Positions 19,206-28,497 of a stretch of 64,000 nt of DNA are shown piece after piece (within the stretch, counting starts at the first letter, position 1; every line of letters starts with the position of its first letter). The translations under genes and the position numbers were made by a program. Below the pieces are notes generated by a model that saw only the letters and a program-made list of their open reading frames with translations, did not search any database and had not been told where the DNA came from. Source of the stretch: Pseudolabrys sp. (GTDB taxonomy: Bacteria > Pseudomonadota > Alphaproteobacteria > Rhizobiales > Xanthobacteraceae); contig JAFIGS010000005.1 of assembly GCA_017849615.1 (NCBI GenBank), forward strand, positions 111,345-175,344, in the 5' to 3' direction.

Positions 19206-21485
19206 ATGAGTTTCGACCAGGCCACTTCGGCTGAACTGACAGGTACGGCTTCGCCGTCCCGGCGGGAAGGCAGCCGCATCCTCGGGCCCATCGCCGTCGG
19301 TCTGGCGCTGCTGTCGGCCTTCGCCACCTTCGTCGTCCTGGCCGACCTGACCCCGATTGCGCCGACGCACTACGTCGTCGTCTCGCTGCTGCTCGCCAAT
19401 GCCGCGACGGTCATTCTGCTGCTGGTCATCATCGTCCGGGAAATCTGGCAGGTGGTGCAGGCCCGGCGCTCGGGACGCGCCGCCGCGCGGCTTCACGTCC
19501 GCATCGTCGGTTTGTTCTCGATCATCGCCGCCGCCCCGGCCATTCTGGTCGCCATTGTCGCCAGCGTCACGCTCGATCGCGGCCTCGACCGCCTGTTCTC
19601 CAACCGCACCCGGGCCGCCATCGAGAATTCGATCGTCGTCGCCGAAGCCTATCTGCGCGACCATGCGCAGATCGTCCGCTCGGACATCATGGTGATGGCC
19701 TTCGACCTGGCCCGCGCCAAACAGGCCGTTGACGAGAGTCCCGAGCAGCTCAAGCAGTTCCTGACCTATCAGGCCGCCGTGCGCGGGCTCGCCTCCGCGA
19801 TCCTGTTCGACGGCGATCTCAAGGAGGTGGCGCGCGCCGACGTTCGCGTGAACCAGACCTTTGCCCTGCCGCCCCGCGAGGCGCTCTCGACCATCAGCGA
19901 CAAGGAACCGCAGCTCGTGCTGCTGCCGGACACCAATTACGTCGCGGCGGTCATCAAGCTGCAGAACTTCGACGACCGGTTTCTTTATGTGACCCGGCTG
20001 CTCGACCCGCGCGTCGTGCCGCAATTGCGCGAGACGCGGGCCAGCGTCTCCGAATACATCGCCATCGAGCAGCGGCGCTTCGGCGTCCAGGTCGCTTTCG
20101 GCCTGATGTACACCGTCATCGCGCTCATCGTGCTGCTTTCGGCGGTATGGATGGGCTTCAGCTTCGCCAACAAGCTGGTGGCGCCGATCCGCCGCCTGAT
20201 CGGCGCGGCCAACGCCGTGTCCGAAGGCAATCTCTATATCCGCGTGCCGGTCCGGCAGTCGGAAGGCGATCTCGCCCATCTCGGCGAAACCTTCAACCGC
20301 ATGACGCAGGAGCTGCGCACGCAGCGCGACGATCTGGTCCGTGCCCGCGACGTCATCGACACCCGCCGCATCTTCACCGAGGCCGTGCTGGCGGGCGCCA
20401 GCGCCGGCGTCATCGGCGTCGATACTTTCGACAATGTCGCCATTCTCAACCGCTCGGCCGAAAAGCTGATCGGCTATACCGAGGCGCAGGCCGTTGGCAA
20501 GCCGCTCAACGAGGTCTTTCCCGAACTGGCGGGCATCATGCTGGCGGCCAAGCATGGCGGCCGCACGCAGGATCAGGTCACGATCAACCGGGCAGGGCGC
20601 GAGCGCAATCTGTCGGTCCGCGTCACCAGCGAACGATCCGGCGCCACCAACCATGGCTATGTCATCACGCTGGACGACATCACCGAGCTCGTCACCGCGC
20701 AGCGCTCCTCCGCCTGGGCCGATATCGCGCGGCGCATCGCGCACGAGATCAAGAACCCGCTGACGCCGATCCAGCTCTCGGCCGAACGCCTGCGCCGCAA
20801 ATACGGCAAGGTCATCGGCGAAGACAGCGGCGGCGTGTTTCAGCAATGCACCGACACCATCATCCGGCAGGTGGACGACATCCGGCAGATGGTGGACGAG
20901 TTCTCCAAATTCGCGCGCATGCCCAAGCCGGTCATCGTCGGCGAGGACGTCGCCGACGCGGTGCGTCAGGCGGTGTTCCTGCAGCGCGTCGGCAATGCCG
21001 ATATCGATATTTCAGCCGAAATCGCCGAAGAACCGCTGCACGCCCAGTTCGACCGCCGCCTGATTTCGCAGGCGCTCACCAACATCATCAAGAACGCCAC
21101 CGAGGCCGTCGCCGCCGTGCCGGATACCGAGCGCGGCGAAGGCTGGAAGGGCACGATCCGGGTCTTTGCCGGCCGCGAAGGCGAGAACATCGTCATCGAT
21201 GTGGTCGACAACGGCATCGGTCTGCCGCGCGAGAACCGCAACCGCCTGATGGAGCCCTATGTGACGACGCGCGAGAAGGGCACCGGCCTTGGTCTCGCCA
21301 TCGTCGGGCGCATTCTGGAGGAGCACGGCGGCGCGCTCGAATTGCGCGACGCCGCCGACAAGATACCGGGTCAGCGCGGCGCCTGGATGCGGATGCGATT
21401 CTCCGCCACGGCAAAGCCCGGCGCGACGCCCCCGGAGACCACCGAGGTCGCGTCTGCCGATCCGGTAAAAACGACAAGCGAGTAA
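19206..21485 (+). CDS. ntrY: Nitrogen regulation sensor histidine kinase NtrY
   Basis: Membrane sensor kinase of 759 residues. Several N-terminal transmembrane segments (first two about residues 23-45 and 55-75), a periplasmic or extracytoplasmic sensor region, a further membrane segment near 300, a HAMP domain, a PAS domain (about 390-500), then HisKA with the histidine in [18 protein letters not shown], and a HATPase domain (NIIKNATEAV, DNGIGLP, GTGLGLAIVGRI). It phosphorylates NtrX and has been tied to nitrogen and redox responses in alphaproteobacteria. It is followed 6 bp later by ntrX. Confidence 0.95.
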   Translation: MSFDQATSAELTGTASPSRREGSRILGPIAVGLALLSAFATFVVLADLTPIAPTHYVVVSLLLANAATVILLLVIIVREIWQVVQARRSGRAAARLHVRIVGLFSIIAAAPAILVAIVASVTLDRGLDRLFSNRTRAAIENSIVVAEAYLRDHAQIVRSDIMVMAFDLARAKQAVDESPEQLKQFLTYQAAVRGLASAILFDGDLKEVARADVRVNQTFALPPREALSTISDKEPQLVLLPDTNYVAAVIKLQNFDDRFLYVTRLLDPRVVPQLRETRASVSEYIAIEQRRFGVQVAFGLMYTVIALIVLLSAVWMGFSFANKLVAPIRRLIGAANAVSEGNLYIRVPVRQSEGDLAHLGETFNRMTQELRTQRDDLVRARDVIDTRRIFTEAVLAGASAGVIGVDTFDNVAILNRSAEKLIGYTEAQAVGKPLNEVFPELAGIMLAAKHGGRTQDQVTINRAGRERNLSVRVTSERSGATNHGYVITLDDITELVTAQRSSAWADIARRIAHEIKNPLTPIQLSAERLRRKYGKVIGEDSGGVFQQCTDTIIRQVDDIRQMVDEFSKFARMPKPVIVGEDVADAVRQAVFLQRVGNADIDISAEIAEEPLHAQFDRRLISQALTNIIKNATEAVAAVPDTERGEGWKGTIRVFAGREGENIVIDVVDNGIGLPRENRNRLMEPYVTTREKGTGLGLAIVGRILEEHGGALELRDAADKIPGQRGAWMRMRFSATAKPGATPPETTEVASADPVKTTSE

Positions 21486-21491
21486 CAGCGC

Positions 21492-22859
21492 ATGGCAGCA
21501 GAAATTCTCATCGTTGACGATGAAGCCGATATCCGCGATCTCGTGGCGGGCATCCTGGAGGATGAAGGCTTCATCGCGCGCACGGCCCGCAACAGCGACG
21601 ACGCCATCGCCTCGATCGTGACGCGGCGGCCGAACCTGATCTTCCTCGACATCTGGCTGCAGGGCTCCAAGCTCGACGGCTTGCAGTTGCTGACCATCCT
21701 CAAGGGCGAGCATCCCGAGATTCCGATTGTGATGATCTCGGGCCATGGCAATATCGAAACCGCGGTCGCGGCCATCAAGCAGGGCGCCTACGATTTCATC
21801 GAAAAGCCGTTCAAGGCCGACCGCCTCGTGCTGGTCGCCGAACGCGCGCTGGAAACGTCGCGGCTCAAACGCGAAGTGCGGCAGCTCAAACAGCTTGCGC
21901 CGTCGCCTTCGACACTCATCGGGCGCTCGGCCGCGATGTCGAGCCTGCGCCAGTCGATCGACCGCGTCGCTCCGACCAACAGCCGCGTGCTCATCGTCGG
22001 CCCCTCGGGCGCCGGCAAGGAACTGGCCGCGCGCACCATGCACGAGCTGTCGCAGCGCACCGGTGGGCCGTTCATAGTCATCAACGCCGCGGCGATCACG
22101 CCCGAGCGCATGGAAACCGAACTATTCGGCGTCGAAGCCAATGGCGCCGAGCCGCGCAAGACCGGGGCGCTCGAAGAGGCGCATGGCGGCACCTTGTTCA
22201 TCGACGACGTCGCCGACCTGCCGCGCGAGACCCAGAACAAGATTCTGCGCGTGCTGGTCGATCAGACCTTCAGCCGCGTCGGCGGTTCGTCAAAGGTCGC
22301 GGTCGACGTCCGCATCGTCGCCTCGACCGCGCGCAATCTGGAATCCGCCATCGCGCAGGGCCAGTTCCGCGAGGACCTCTATCATCGCCTGTCGGTGGTG
22401 CCGGTGCGCGTACCGCCTTTGTCGGAACGCCGCGAGGATATCCCCGAGTTGATCGACTACTTCATGGAGCACATCTCGCAATCGACTGGTCTGCCCAGAC
22501 GCCGGATCGGCGAGGACGCCATGGCGGTGCTGCAATCGCATAACTGGCCGGGCAATGTGCGCCAGCTCCGCAACAACATCGAGCGCCTGATGATCCTGGC
22601 CGGCGGCGATCCGGACGCGGTGATCGATGCCTCGATGCTGCCGCAGGATGTCGGCTCAATGGTGCCGGCGATGCCGAACGGCAATGGCGGCGAGCAATTG
22701 ATGGGCCTGCCGCTGCGCGATGCCCGCGAGGTATTCGAGCGCGAGTATCTGGTGGCTCAGATTTCCCGCTTCGGCGGCAACATCTCGCGCACGGCCGAAT
22801 TCGTCGGCATGGAGCGCTCGGCACTGCACCGCAAGCTCAAGGCGCTGGGGATTGGATGA
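21492..22859 (+). CDS. ntrX: NtrX response regulator
   Basis: A 455-residue regulator with receiver (IVDDEADIRDLVAGIL; phospho-acceptor Asp in IFLDIWL), AAA+ domain (Walker A GPSGAGKELAA, Walker B GGTLFIDD) and a C-terminal Fis-type helix-turn-helix (ISRTAEFVGMERSALHRKL). In place of the sigma-54 contacting GAFTGA loop it has a shortened GVEANGAEPRKTGALEEA segment, a known trait of NtrX, so direct activation of sigma-54 RNA polymerase is unlikely. It pairs with NtrY upstream. Confidence 0.95.
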   Translation: MAAEILIVDDEADIRDLVAGILEDEGFIARTARNSDDAIASIVTRRPNLIFLDIWLQGSKLDGLQLLTILKGEHPEIPIVMISGHGNIETAVAAIKQGAYDFIEKPFKADRLVLVAERALETSRLKREVRQLKQLAPSPSTLIGRSAAMSSLRQSIDRVAPTNSRVLIVGPSGAGKELAARTMHELSQRTGGPFIVINAAAITPERMETELFGVEANGAEPRKTGALEEAHGGTLFIDDVADLPRETQNKILRVLVDQTFSRVGGSSKVAVDVRIVASTARNLESAIAQGQFREDLYHRLSVVPVRVPPLSERREDIPELIDYFMEHISQSTGLPRRRIGEDAMAVLQSHNWPGNVRQLRNNIERLMILAGGDPDAVIDASMLPQDVGSMVPAMPNGNGGEQLMGLPLRDAREVFEREYLVAQISRFGGNISRTAEFVGMERSALHRKLKALGIG

Positions 22860-22883
22860 TGATGCGTTTGACAGCCTCTCTCG

Positions 22884-22980
22884 GCCTCATCCTGAGGAGC
22901 GCTCCGCAGGAGCGCGTCTCGAAGGACGAGGCCGCCCCATCCTTCGAGACGCCCGCTGCGCGGGCTCCTCAGGATGAGGC
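22884..22980 (+). repeat. Palindromic intergenic repeat
   Basis: About 97 bp between ntrX and dat. The left arm GCCTCATCCTGAGGAGC pairs with GCTCCTCAGGATGAGGC at the right, and CGTCTCGAAGGA pairs with TCCTTCGAGACG inside. It shares ATCCTGAGG and CTTCGAG strings with the repeats near 61.1 and 61.8 kb, so it belongs to the same family. Confidence 0.82.
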
Positions 22981-23005
22981 GGAAAGAGCTTCGGAAGAGT
23001 AGCCC

Positions 23006-23863
23006 ATGTCCCGCATCGCCTACGTCAACGGCCGCTACATCCCGCACGCCGAAGCCGGCGTGTCCATCGACGATCGCGGCTTCCAGTTCGCCGACAGCGT
23101 CTATGAGGTCTGCGAAGTCATCGGCGGCAGACTGGTGGACGAACGCCGCCACATGGCGCGCCTGCAGCGCTCGCTCGATCGCCTTGCCATGGCGCGGCCG
23201 CTGACCGAGCGCGCGATGGCCGTCGTCATGCGCGAAACCATCCGCCGCAACCGGGTCACCGACGGCGTCGTCTATGTGCAGGTCTCGCGCGGCCAGATGC
23301 GCCGCGACTTCCCGTTTCCACCGGACGGCACACCCGCGAGCCTCGTCGTCACCGCGCGCAACAACGACCTTGCCAAGATCGAGGCGCGCGCCGCCAAGGG
23401 CGTCGCCGTGGTCACCATGCCCGACGAGCGCTGGCGCCATGTCGATATCAAGTCGGTGGCGCTGCTGCCGAACGTGCTGGCGAAGCAGGCCGCGCGCGAA
23501 CAGGGCGCGCAGGAAGCCTGGCTGGTGGACGCCAAGGGCTATGTCACCGAAGGCGCGTCCTCGACGGCCTGGATCGTCACGCGCGACGGGGTGCTGGTGA
23601 CGCGGCCGCTCAAGGGCGACATCCTGCCCGGCGTGACCCGCTCGGTCGTGCTCGATCTGGTGGCGAAGCAGGGGCTGCGCTTCGAGGAGCGCGCCTTCAC
23701 CGTGGACGAGGCCTATGCGGCGCGGGAGGCCTTCATCACCTCGGCCAGCCAATCGGTCATGCCGGTGACCCAGATCGACGGCCGCCCCGTCGGCAACGGC
23801 GCGCCGGGCCTGACCGCAAGCGGCCTGCGCCGCGACTACCACAGCCAGGCCGAATTCACCTGA
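23006..23863 (+). CDS. dat: D-amino-acid aminotransferase (class IV)
   Basis: PLP-dependent class IV transaminase of 285 residues interconverting D-amino acids and 2-oxo acids, used for D-alanine/D-glutamate supply. It starts with the typical AYVNGRYIPHAEAGVSIDDRGFQF, carries the PLP lysine in HVDIKSVALLPNVLAKQ and the cofactor loop YVTEGASSTAWIV, and ends with SASQSVMPVTQIDG. The gene commonly follows ntrX and precedes hfq in Hyphomicrobiales. Confidence 0.93.
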   Translation: MSRIAYVNGRYIPHAEAGVSIDDRGFQFADSVYEVCEVIGGRLVDERRHMARLQRSLDRLAMARPLTERAMAVVMRETIRRNRVTDGVVYVQVSRGQMRRDFPFPPDGTPASLVVTARNNDLAKIEARAAKGVAVVTMPDERWRHVDIKSVALLPNVLAKQAAREQGAQEAWLVDAKGYVTEGASSTAWIVTRDGVLVTRPLKGDILPGVTRSVVLDLVAKQGLRFEERAFTVDEAYAAREAFITSASQSVMPVTQIDGRPVGNGAPGLTASGLRRDYHSQAEFT

Positions 23864-23870
23864 CGCCCTC

Positions 23871-23925
23871 AAATCGCCCCAAAATGCGCCAAAACAGTCC
23901 ATATTTCAGGGGCTTGGGGCGATTT
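23871..23925 (+). repeat. Inverted repeat between dat and hfq
   Basis: Perfect 10-bp arms AAATCGCCCC (23871-23880) and GGGGCGATTT (23916-23925) separated by 35 bp. It begins just after the dat stop. It could act as a weak terminator hairpin or protein site; no T-run follows, so rho-independent termination is not supported. Confidence 0.5.
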
Positions 23926-24084
23926 ATCCAATGTTCCGCTTGCGCGAATAGGCAGGGTGCCATCTAATACATGTTCCCGGTCCCCGGATTCCGCTCCTGA
24001 ATGGGGAGAGCGGCGACATGCGAGGGCTAAAGGGCAACGATTGTCTCGCGCGTTAAGATGCGGGCTAAAAAATGGACCACGGCC

Positions 24085-24345
24085 ATGGCCGCCGAACGAG
24101 CTCAGAACCTTCAAGACACGTTTCTCAACCACGTCCGCAAAGCGAAAATTCCGCTGACCATCTTTCTGGTCAACGGCGTGAAACTGCAGGGCGTCGTCAC
24201 CTGGTTCGATAATTTTTGCGTCCTGTTGCGTCGGGATGGGCACTCGCAGCTTGTCTACAAGCACGCCATCTCGACCATCATGCCCGGACATCCGATCCAG
24301 TTGTTCGAAGGTGGCGAAGAGCCGCTGGCGCCGGAAAAGGCATAA
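24085..24345 (+). CDS. hfq: RNA chaperone Hfq
   Basis: Sm-like hexameric RNA chaperone of 86 residues pairing small RNAs with mRNAs. The Sm1 region ([33 protein letters not shown] is split here: [12 protein letters not shown], then [12 protein letters not shown]) and the Sm2 motif (VYKHAISTI) are complete. The ATG at 24085 ([11 protein letters not shown]) matches the usual rhizobial N-terminus; an ATG at 24058 would add nine basic residues. It is followed by a palindromic repeat and hflX, the conserved hfq-hflX pair. Confidence 0.97.
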   Translation: MAAERAQNLQDTFLNHVRKAKIPLTIFLVNGVKLQGVVTWFDNFCVLLRRDGHSQLVYKHAISTIMPGHPIQLFEGGEEPLAPEKA

Positions 24346-24395
24346 GCGCATGATCGCGAAAAGCGGTCTTCCGGTTTTCGGGGAAGATCATGCGC
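24346..24395 (+). repeat. Short palindromic intergenic repeat, copy 2
   Basis: A 50-bp element between hfq and hflX, starting right after the hfq stop, with terminal repeats GCGCATGATC and GATCATGCGC. It shares these and the interior GGTTTTCGG with the copy at 2431-2479. Both copies lie between co-directional genes of one operon. Confidence 0.85.
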
Positions 24396-24410
24396 CAGAA
24401 AAGATAGCTT

Positions 24411-25754
24411 TTGGAAATACGTGATCGCGACAAGAGTGCGGACCTGCTGACTCCCTCCGGGTCGGGCAGCGGGCGTGCGCTCGTCATCGAGCCCTATCTG
24501 CGGGGTCATGGCGGCGCGTCCGCCGACACGCGCACGCCGGACGCACGCCTCGAGGAGGCGATGGGGCTGGCGCGCGCCATCGACCTTGAGGTCGTCGAAG
24601 GCGGCCTGGTGCCGCTGCAGGCGGTCAAACCCGCGACCTATATCGGCTCCGGCAAGGTCGACGAGATCGCCGGGCTGGTGAAGGGCCATGACGCGTCCGT
24701 GGTCATCATGGATTGCCCGATTTCCCCGGTGCAGCAGAAGAACCTCGAGAAGGCCTGGAACGCCAAGGTCATCGACCGCACCGGCCTCATTCTCGAAATC
24801 TTCGGCCGCCGCGCCCGTACCCGCGAAGGCGCGCTGCAGGTCGAGCACGCGCATCTGACCTATCAGAAGGGTCGGCTGGTCCGCTCCTGGACGCACTTGG
24901 AGCGCCAACGCGGCGGCTTCGGCTTTCTCGGCGGCCCCGGCGAAACCCAGATCGAGGCCGACCGACGCATGCTGTCGGAACGCATCGGCAAGATCGAAAG
25001 CGATCTGGAGAAGGTCAAGCGCACCCGCAAGCTGCATCGCGAGAGCCGCAAGCGCGTGCCTTATCCGATCGTGGCGCTGGTCGGTTACACCAACGCCGGC
25101 AAGTCCACGCTGTTCAACCGCATGACCGCGGCGTCCGTGCTGTCGGCCGACATGCTGTTCGCCACGCTCGATCCGACCTTGCGCTCGATCGACCTGCCGC
25201 ACGGCACCCGCATCATCCTGTCCGACACCGTGGGCTTCATCTCCGATCTGCCGACGCAACTGGTCGCGGCCTTCCGCGCCACGCTGGAAGAGGTGATCGA
25301 GGCCGACATCATCCTCCATGTCCGCGACATGTCGCACGAGGACACCGGCGCGCAATCGGCCGACGTCGCCAAGGTGCTCGGCGAACTTGGCATCGAGCCG
25401 ACCGACCGCCGCATCATCGAGGTCTGGAACAAGATCGACGCCCTCGACGCCGACGGCCGCGAGCGCATCCATAACCTCGCCGCCCGGCAGGCGCCGGAGC
25501 GTGCGCCGATCATCGTCTCGGCGTTGACCGGGGAGGGCATCGACGACCTCACCGGCGCCATCGAGAACCGCCTCGGCGAAAGCCGGCAGACGCTGTCGCT
25601 GACGCTCGATGCCTCCGACGGCGCGGGGCTGAGCTGGCTCTACCGCCACACCGAAGTGCTCGACAAAACCACGGATGACGAGGGCCATGTCTCGGTCACC
25701 GTCCGCGCCACGCCCGACAAGGCCGGCCAGGTGAGGGCGAAATTCGCGCTGTAG
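24411..25754 (+). CDS. hflX: Ribosome-associated GTPase HflX
   Basis: GTPase that splits stalled or heat-damaged 70S ribosomes, 447 residues. An N-terminal HflX domain (PATYIGSGKVDEIAG), a coiled coil (about 165-195), and the G domain: G1 GYTNAGKSTLFN, G3 DTVGFISDLP, G4 NKID. The start is taken as TTG at 24411 (MEIRDRDK), since no ATG lies near the N-terminus and the sequence just upstream is the palindromic repeat. Linked to hfq as in many proteobacteria. Confidence 0.95.
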   Translation: MEIRDRDKSADLLTPSGSGSGRALVIEPYLRGHGGASADTRTPDARLEEAMGLARAIDLEVVEGGLVPLQAVKPATYIGSGKVDEIAGLVKGHDASVVIMDCPISPVQQKNLEKAWNAKVIDRTGLILEIFGRRARTREGALQVEHAHLTYQKGRLVRSWTHLERQRGGFGFLGGPGETQIEADRRMLSERIGKIESDLEKVKRTRKLHRESRKRVPYPIVALVGYTNAGKSTLFNRMTAASVLSADMLFATLDPTLRSIDLPHGTRIILSDTVGFISDLPTQLVAAFRATLEEVIEADIILHVRDMSHEDTGAQSADVAKVLGELGIEPTDRRIIEVWNKIDALDADGRERIHNLAARQAPERAPIIVSALTGEGIDDLTGAIENRLGESRQTLSLTLDASDGAGLSWLYRHTEVLDKTTDDEGHVSVTVRATPDKAGQVRAKFAL

Positions 25755-25866
25755 CTGACGCTCAAGCCGCCTCACCGCATCCATCATCAAACCATCATGA
25801 AACCCGGCGCAAAACTGCGCCCGTCCGGCGTTTGAAGTGCGCCGCACGTTCCGGAATTAGAGCTCA

Positions 25867-27486
25867 ATGATCCGCCTCGACAACATCAGCAAGCAGAACG
25901 GCCACCAGATCCTGTTCATCGAAGCCTCGGCCGCGCTGCACCGCGCCGAGAAGGTCGGTCTCGTCGGTCCCAACGGCGCCGGCAAATCGACGCTGTTTCG
26001 CATGATCACCGGGCAGGAAGCGCCGGACGAGGGGCAAGTGGTGGTCGATCGCGGCATCACCATCGGCTATTTCAGCCAGGACGTCGGCGACATGTCCGGC
26101 CGCAGCGCTGTCGCCGAAGTCATGGACGGCGTCGGCCCGGTCAGCGAGGTCGCCGCCGAACTGAAAGAACTGGAAGCGGCGATGGCCGATCCGGATCGTG
26201 CCGACGAGATGGAAGCCATCATCGAACGCTACGGCGAGGTGCAGCAGCGCTTCTCCGAACTCGACGGCTATGCGCTCGATGCGCGCGCCCGTGAGGTGCT
26301 GGCGGGCTTGAGCTTCACGCAGGAGATGATGGACGGCGATGTCGGCAAATTGTCCGGCGGCTGGAAGATGCGTGTCGCGCTGGCGCGCATCCTGTTGATG
26401 AAGCCCGACGCCATGCTGCTCGACGAACCGTCGAACCATCTCGATATCGAGAGCCTGATCTGGCTGGAGCAGTTCCTCAAGGGCTATGACGGCATGCTGA
26501 TGATGACCTCGCATGACCGCGAGTTCATGAACCGCATCGTCAACAAGATCGTCGAGATCGACGGCGGCGCGCTCACCGCCTATTCCGGCGACTACGAATT
26601 CTACGAGCAGCAGCGCGCGTTGAGCGAAAAGCAGCAGCAGGCGCAGTTCGAGCGCCAGCAGGCCATGCTGGCCAAGGAAATCCGCTTCATCGAGCGCTTC
26701 AAGGCGAGGGCCTCGCACGCCGCGCAGGTGCAGAGCCGGGTCAAGAAGCTCGACAAGATTGAGCGCGTCGAGCCGCCGCGAAGGCGCCAGAGCGTCAGCT
26801 TCGATTTTCCGCCGGCGCCGCGCTCCGGCGAGGACGTCGCCATCCTCAAGGACGTCGCCAAGGCCTATGGCAGCCGCACGATCTATGACAGCCTCGATTT
26901 CTCCATCCGCCGCCTCGACCGCTGGTGCGTCATGGGCGTCAACGGCGCCGGCAAATCGACCTTGCTCAAGCTGATCGCCGGCACCACCGAGCCGGACGCC
27001 GGCACGGTGTCGGTCGGCGGCAGCGTCAGGATGGGCTATTTCGCCCAGCACGCCATGGATTTGCTCGACGGCGAGCGCACGGTGTTCGAGCAGCTCGAAT
27101 ACACGTTCCCGCAGGCCAGCATCGGCTCGCTGCGCTCGCTGGCCGGCTGTTTCGGCTTCTCCGGCGACGACGTCGAAAAGAAGTGCCGCGTTCTGTCCGG
27201 CGGCGAGAAGGCGCGCCTCGTGATGGCGATCATGCTGTACGACCCGCCGAATTTCCTGGTGCTCGACGAGCCGACCAACCATCTCGACATGGCGACCAAG
27301 GAAATGCTGATCGAGGCTTTGGCGAAATACGAGGGCACCATGCTGTTCGTGTCGCACGACCGGCATTTCCTCGCCGCGCTGTCGAACCGCGTCCTCGAAC
27401 TGACGCCCGACGGCATCCACGCCTATGGCGGCGGCTACACCGAATACGTCGCCCGCACCGGCTATGAGGCGCCGGGTATCCTGTAG
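25867..27486 (+). CDS. ABC-F family ATP-binding protein
   Basis: Soluble twin ABC ATPase of 539 residues without membrane segments. Two nucleotide-binding domains: Walker A GPNGAGKSTLF and GVNGAGKSTLL, signatures LSGGWKMRVALARIL and LSGGEKARLVMAIML, Walker B with LLDEPSNHLD and VLDEPTNHLD. A charged linker (about 250-300) joins them. Members act on the ribosome E site in translation or antibiotic protection; the subfamily cannot be fixed here. The stop codon lies inside a palindromic repeat (27483-27561). Confidence 0.92.
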   Translation: MIRLDNISKQNGHQILFIEASAALHRAEKVGLVGPNGAGKSTLFRMITGQEAPDEGQVVVDRGITIGYFSQDVGDMSGRSAVAEVMDGVGPVSEVAAELKELEAAMADPDRADEMEAIIERYGEVQQRFSELDGYALDARAREVLAGLSFTQEMMDGDVGKLSGGWKMRVALARILLMKPDAMLLDEPSNHLDIESLIWLEQFLKGYDGMLMMTSHDREFMNRIVNKIVEIDGGALTAYSGDYEFYEQQRALSEKQQQAQFERQQAMLAKEIRFIERFKARASHAAQVQSRVKKLDKIERVEPPRRRQSVSFDFPPAPRSGEDVAILKDVAKAYGSRTIYDSLDFSIRRLDRWCVMGVNGAGKSTLLKLIAGTTEPDAGTVSVGGSVRMGYFAQHAMDLLDGERTVFEQLEYTFPQASIGSLRSLAGCFGFSGDDVEKKCRVLSGGEKARLVMAIMLYDPPNFLVLDEPTNHLDMATKEMLIEALAKYEGTMLFVSHDRHFLAALSNRVLELTPDGIHAYGGGYTEYVARTGYEAPGIL

Positions 27487-27561
27487 CCCGGATGAGCGCA
27501 GCGAAATCCGGGGACGCCGCATCATCCATTCCCGGGTTGCGCTTCGCTCCACCCGGGCTAC
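27483..27561 (+). repeat. Palindromic intergenic repeat overlapping the ABC-F stop codon
   Basis: GTAGCCCG (27483-27490) pairs with CGGGCTAC (27554-27561), with an imperfect interior of CGCAGCGAAATCCGGG-type arms. The first arm supplies the TAG stop of the ABC-F gene. The other end lies 3 bp from the mazG stop, so the element fills the whole convergent junction and may act as a two-way terminator (inference). Confidence 0.75.
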
Positions 27562-27563
27562 GG

Positions 27564-28373
27564 CTACTCCCGCTCCGCCATCTTCGCCTGATCCCACAGC
27601 GTGTCCATCTCGGCGAGGCTCGCGTCTTGGGGTTTCTTGCCTTGCGCGGCCAGCGCGGCCTCGATGGCGGTGAAGCGCCGTTCGAACTTGGCGTTGGTCG
27701 TGCGCAAAATGGCCTCCGGATCGGCGTCCAGATGCCGCGCCAGATTGACCACGGCGAACAGCAGATCGCCGACCTCGGCGGCGGCCTGGTTTTTCTCGGC
27801 GCGATCGAGCTCGGCCTCGATCTCGTCGGCTTCCTCACGGATCTTGGCCAGCACCGCGCGCGGATCGTTCCAGTCGAAACCGACGCGGCCGGCCTTCTGC
27901 TGCAGCTTCAAGGCGCGGGTCAACGCGGGCAGGGCAACCGGCACCCCGTCCAGCGCGCTCGGGACCTTCGGAGGATGCCGTTTCGCGCGCTCGGCCTTTT
28001 CCTCCGCCTTGATGCGTTCCCACTGGCCCTCGACCGCCTTGGTGTCCTGACCGCCGGCATCGCCGAACACATGCGGATGCCGCCGGATCATCTTGGACGT
28101 CACGGCCTCGACGACGCCGCCGAAATCGAACGCGCCTTGCTCCTGCGCCATCCGCGCGTGAAACACGACCTGCAGCAGCAGGTCGCCAAGCTCGTCGCGC
28201 AAGTCCGGAAGATCGCCACGCTGGATGGCGTCGGCGACCTCGTAGGCTTCCTCGATCGTGTACGGCGCGATGGTCGCGAAGTTCTGCTCGAGGTCCCACG
28301 GGCAGCCGGTCACCGGCGTGCGCAGCGCGGCCATGATCTCGATCAGACGGGCAGTGTCGCGGGACGGCTTCAC
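27564..28373 (-). CDS. mazG: Nucleoside triphosphate pyrophosphohydrolase MazG
   Basis: House-cleaning NTP pyrophosphatase of 269 residues with two MazG domains. The first has CPWDLEQNFATIAPYTIEEAYEVADAI and the metal-binding LRDELGDLLLQVVFH; the second has the EIEAELDRAEK and EVGDLLFAVVNLARH segments. The start is GTG at 28373. It is convergent with the ABC-F gene. It lies on the - strand although it is left of the dif candidate. Confidence 0.93.
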   Translation of the reverse strand: MKPSRDTARLIEIMAALRTPVTGCPWDLEQNFATIAPYTIEEAYEVADAIQRGDLPDLRDELGDLLLQVVFHARMAQEQGAFDFGGVVEAVTSKMIRRHPHVFGDAGGQDTKAVEGQWERIKAEEKAERAKRHPPKVPSALDGVPVALPALTRALKLQQKAGRVGFDWNDPRAVLAKIREEADEIEAELDRAEKNQAAAEVGDLLFAVVNLARHLDADPEAILRTTNAKFERRFTAIEAALAAQGKKPQDASLAEMDTLWDQAKMAERE

Positions 28374-28497
28374 GGGCTTACTCGGGCTGGGAGGTCGGGT
28401 CGGACGGCAAGCCGAGAACCTAGCGGCGCAGGCCGACCATGGCGCGGCAGGCCGCGGGCTTATCCAGAGACTTCGCCGGGCCCGCCGGCCTATACTC

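Noticed and set aside
18924-20846. A 640-codon open frame antisense to ntrY, and similar long antisense frames over pdhA, pdhC, lpdA, hflX and the ABC-F gene
   Set aside because: High-GC codon bias keeps the opposite strand open. The translated sequences are rich in H, R, D and G without family motifs, while the + strand genes are unmistakable.
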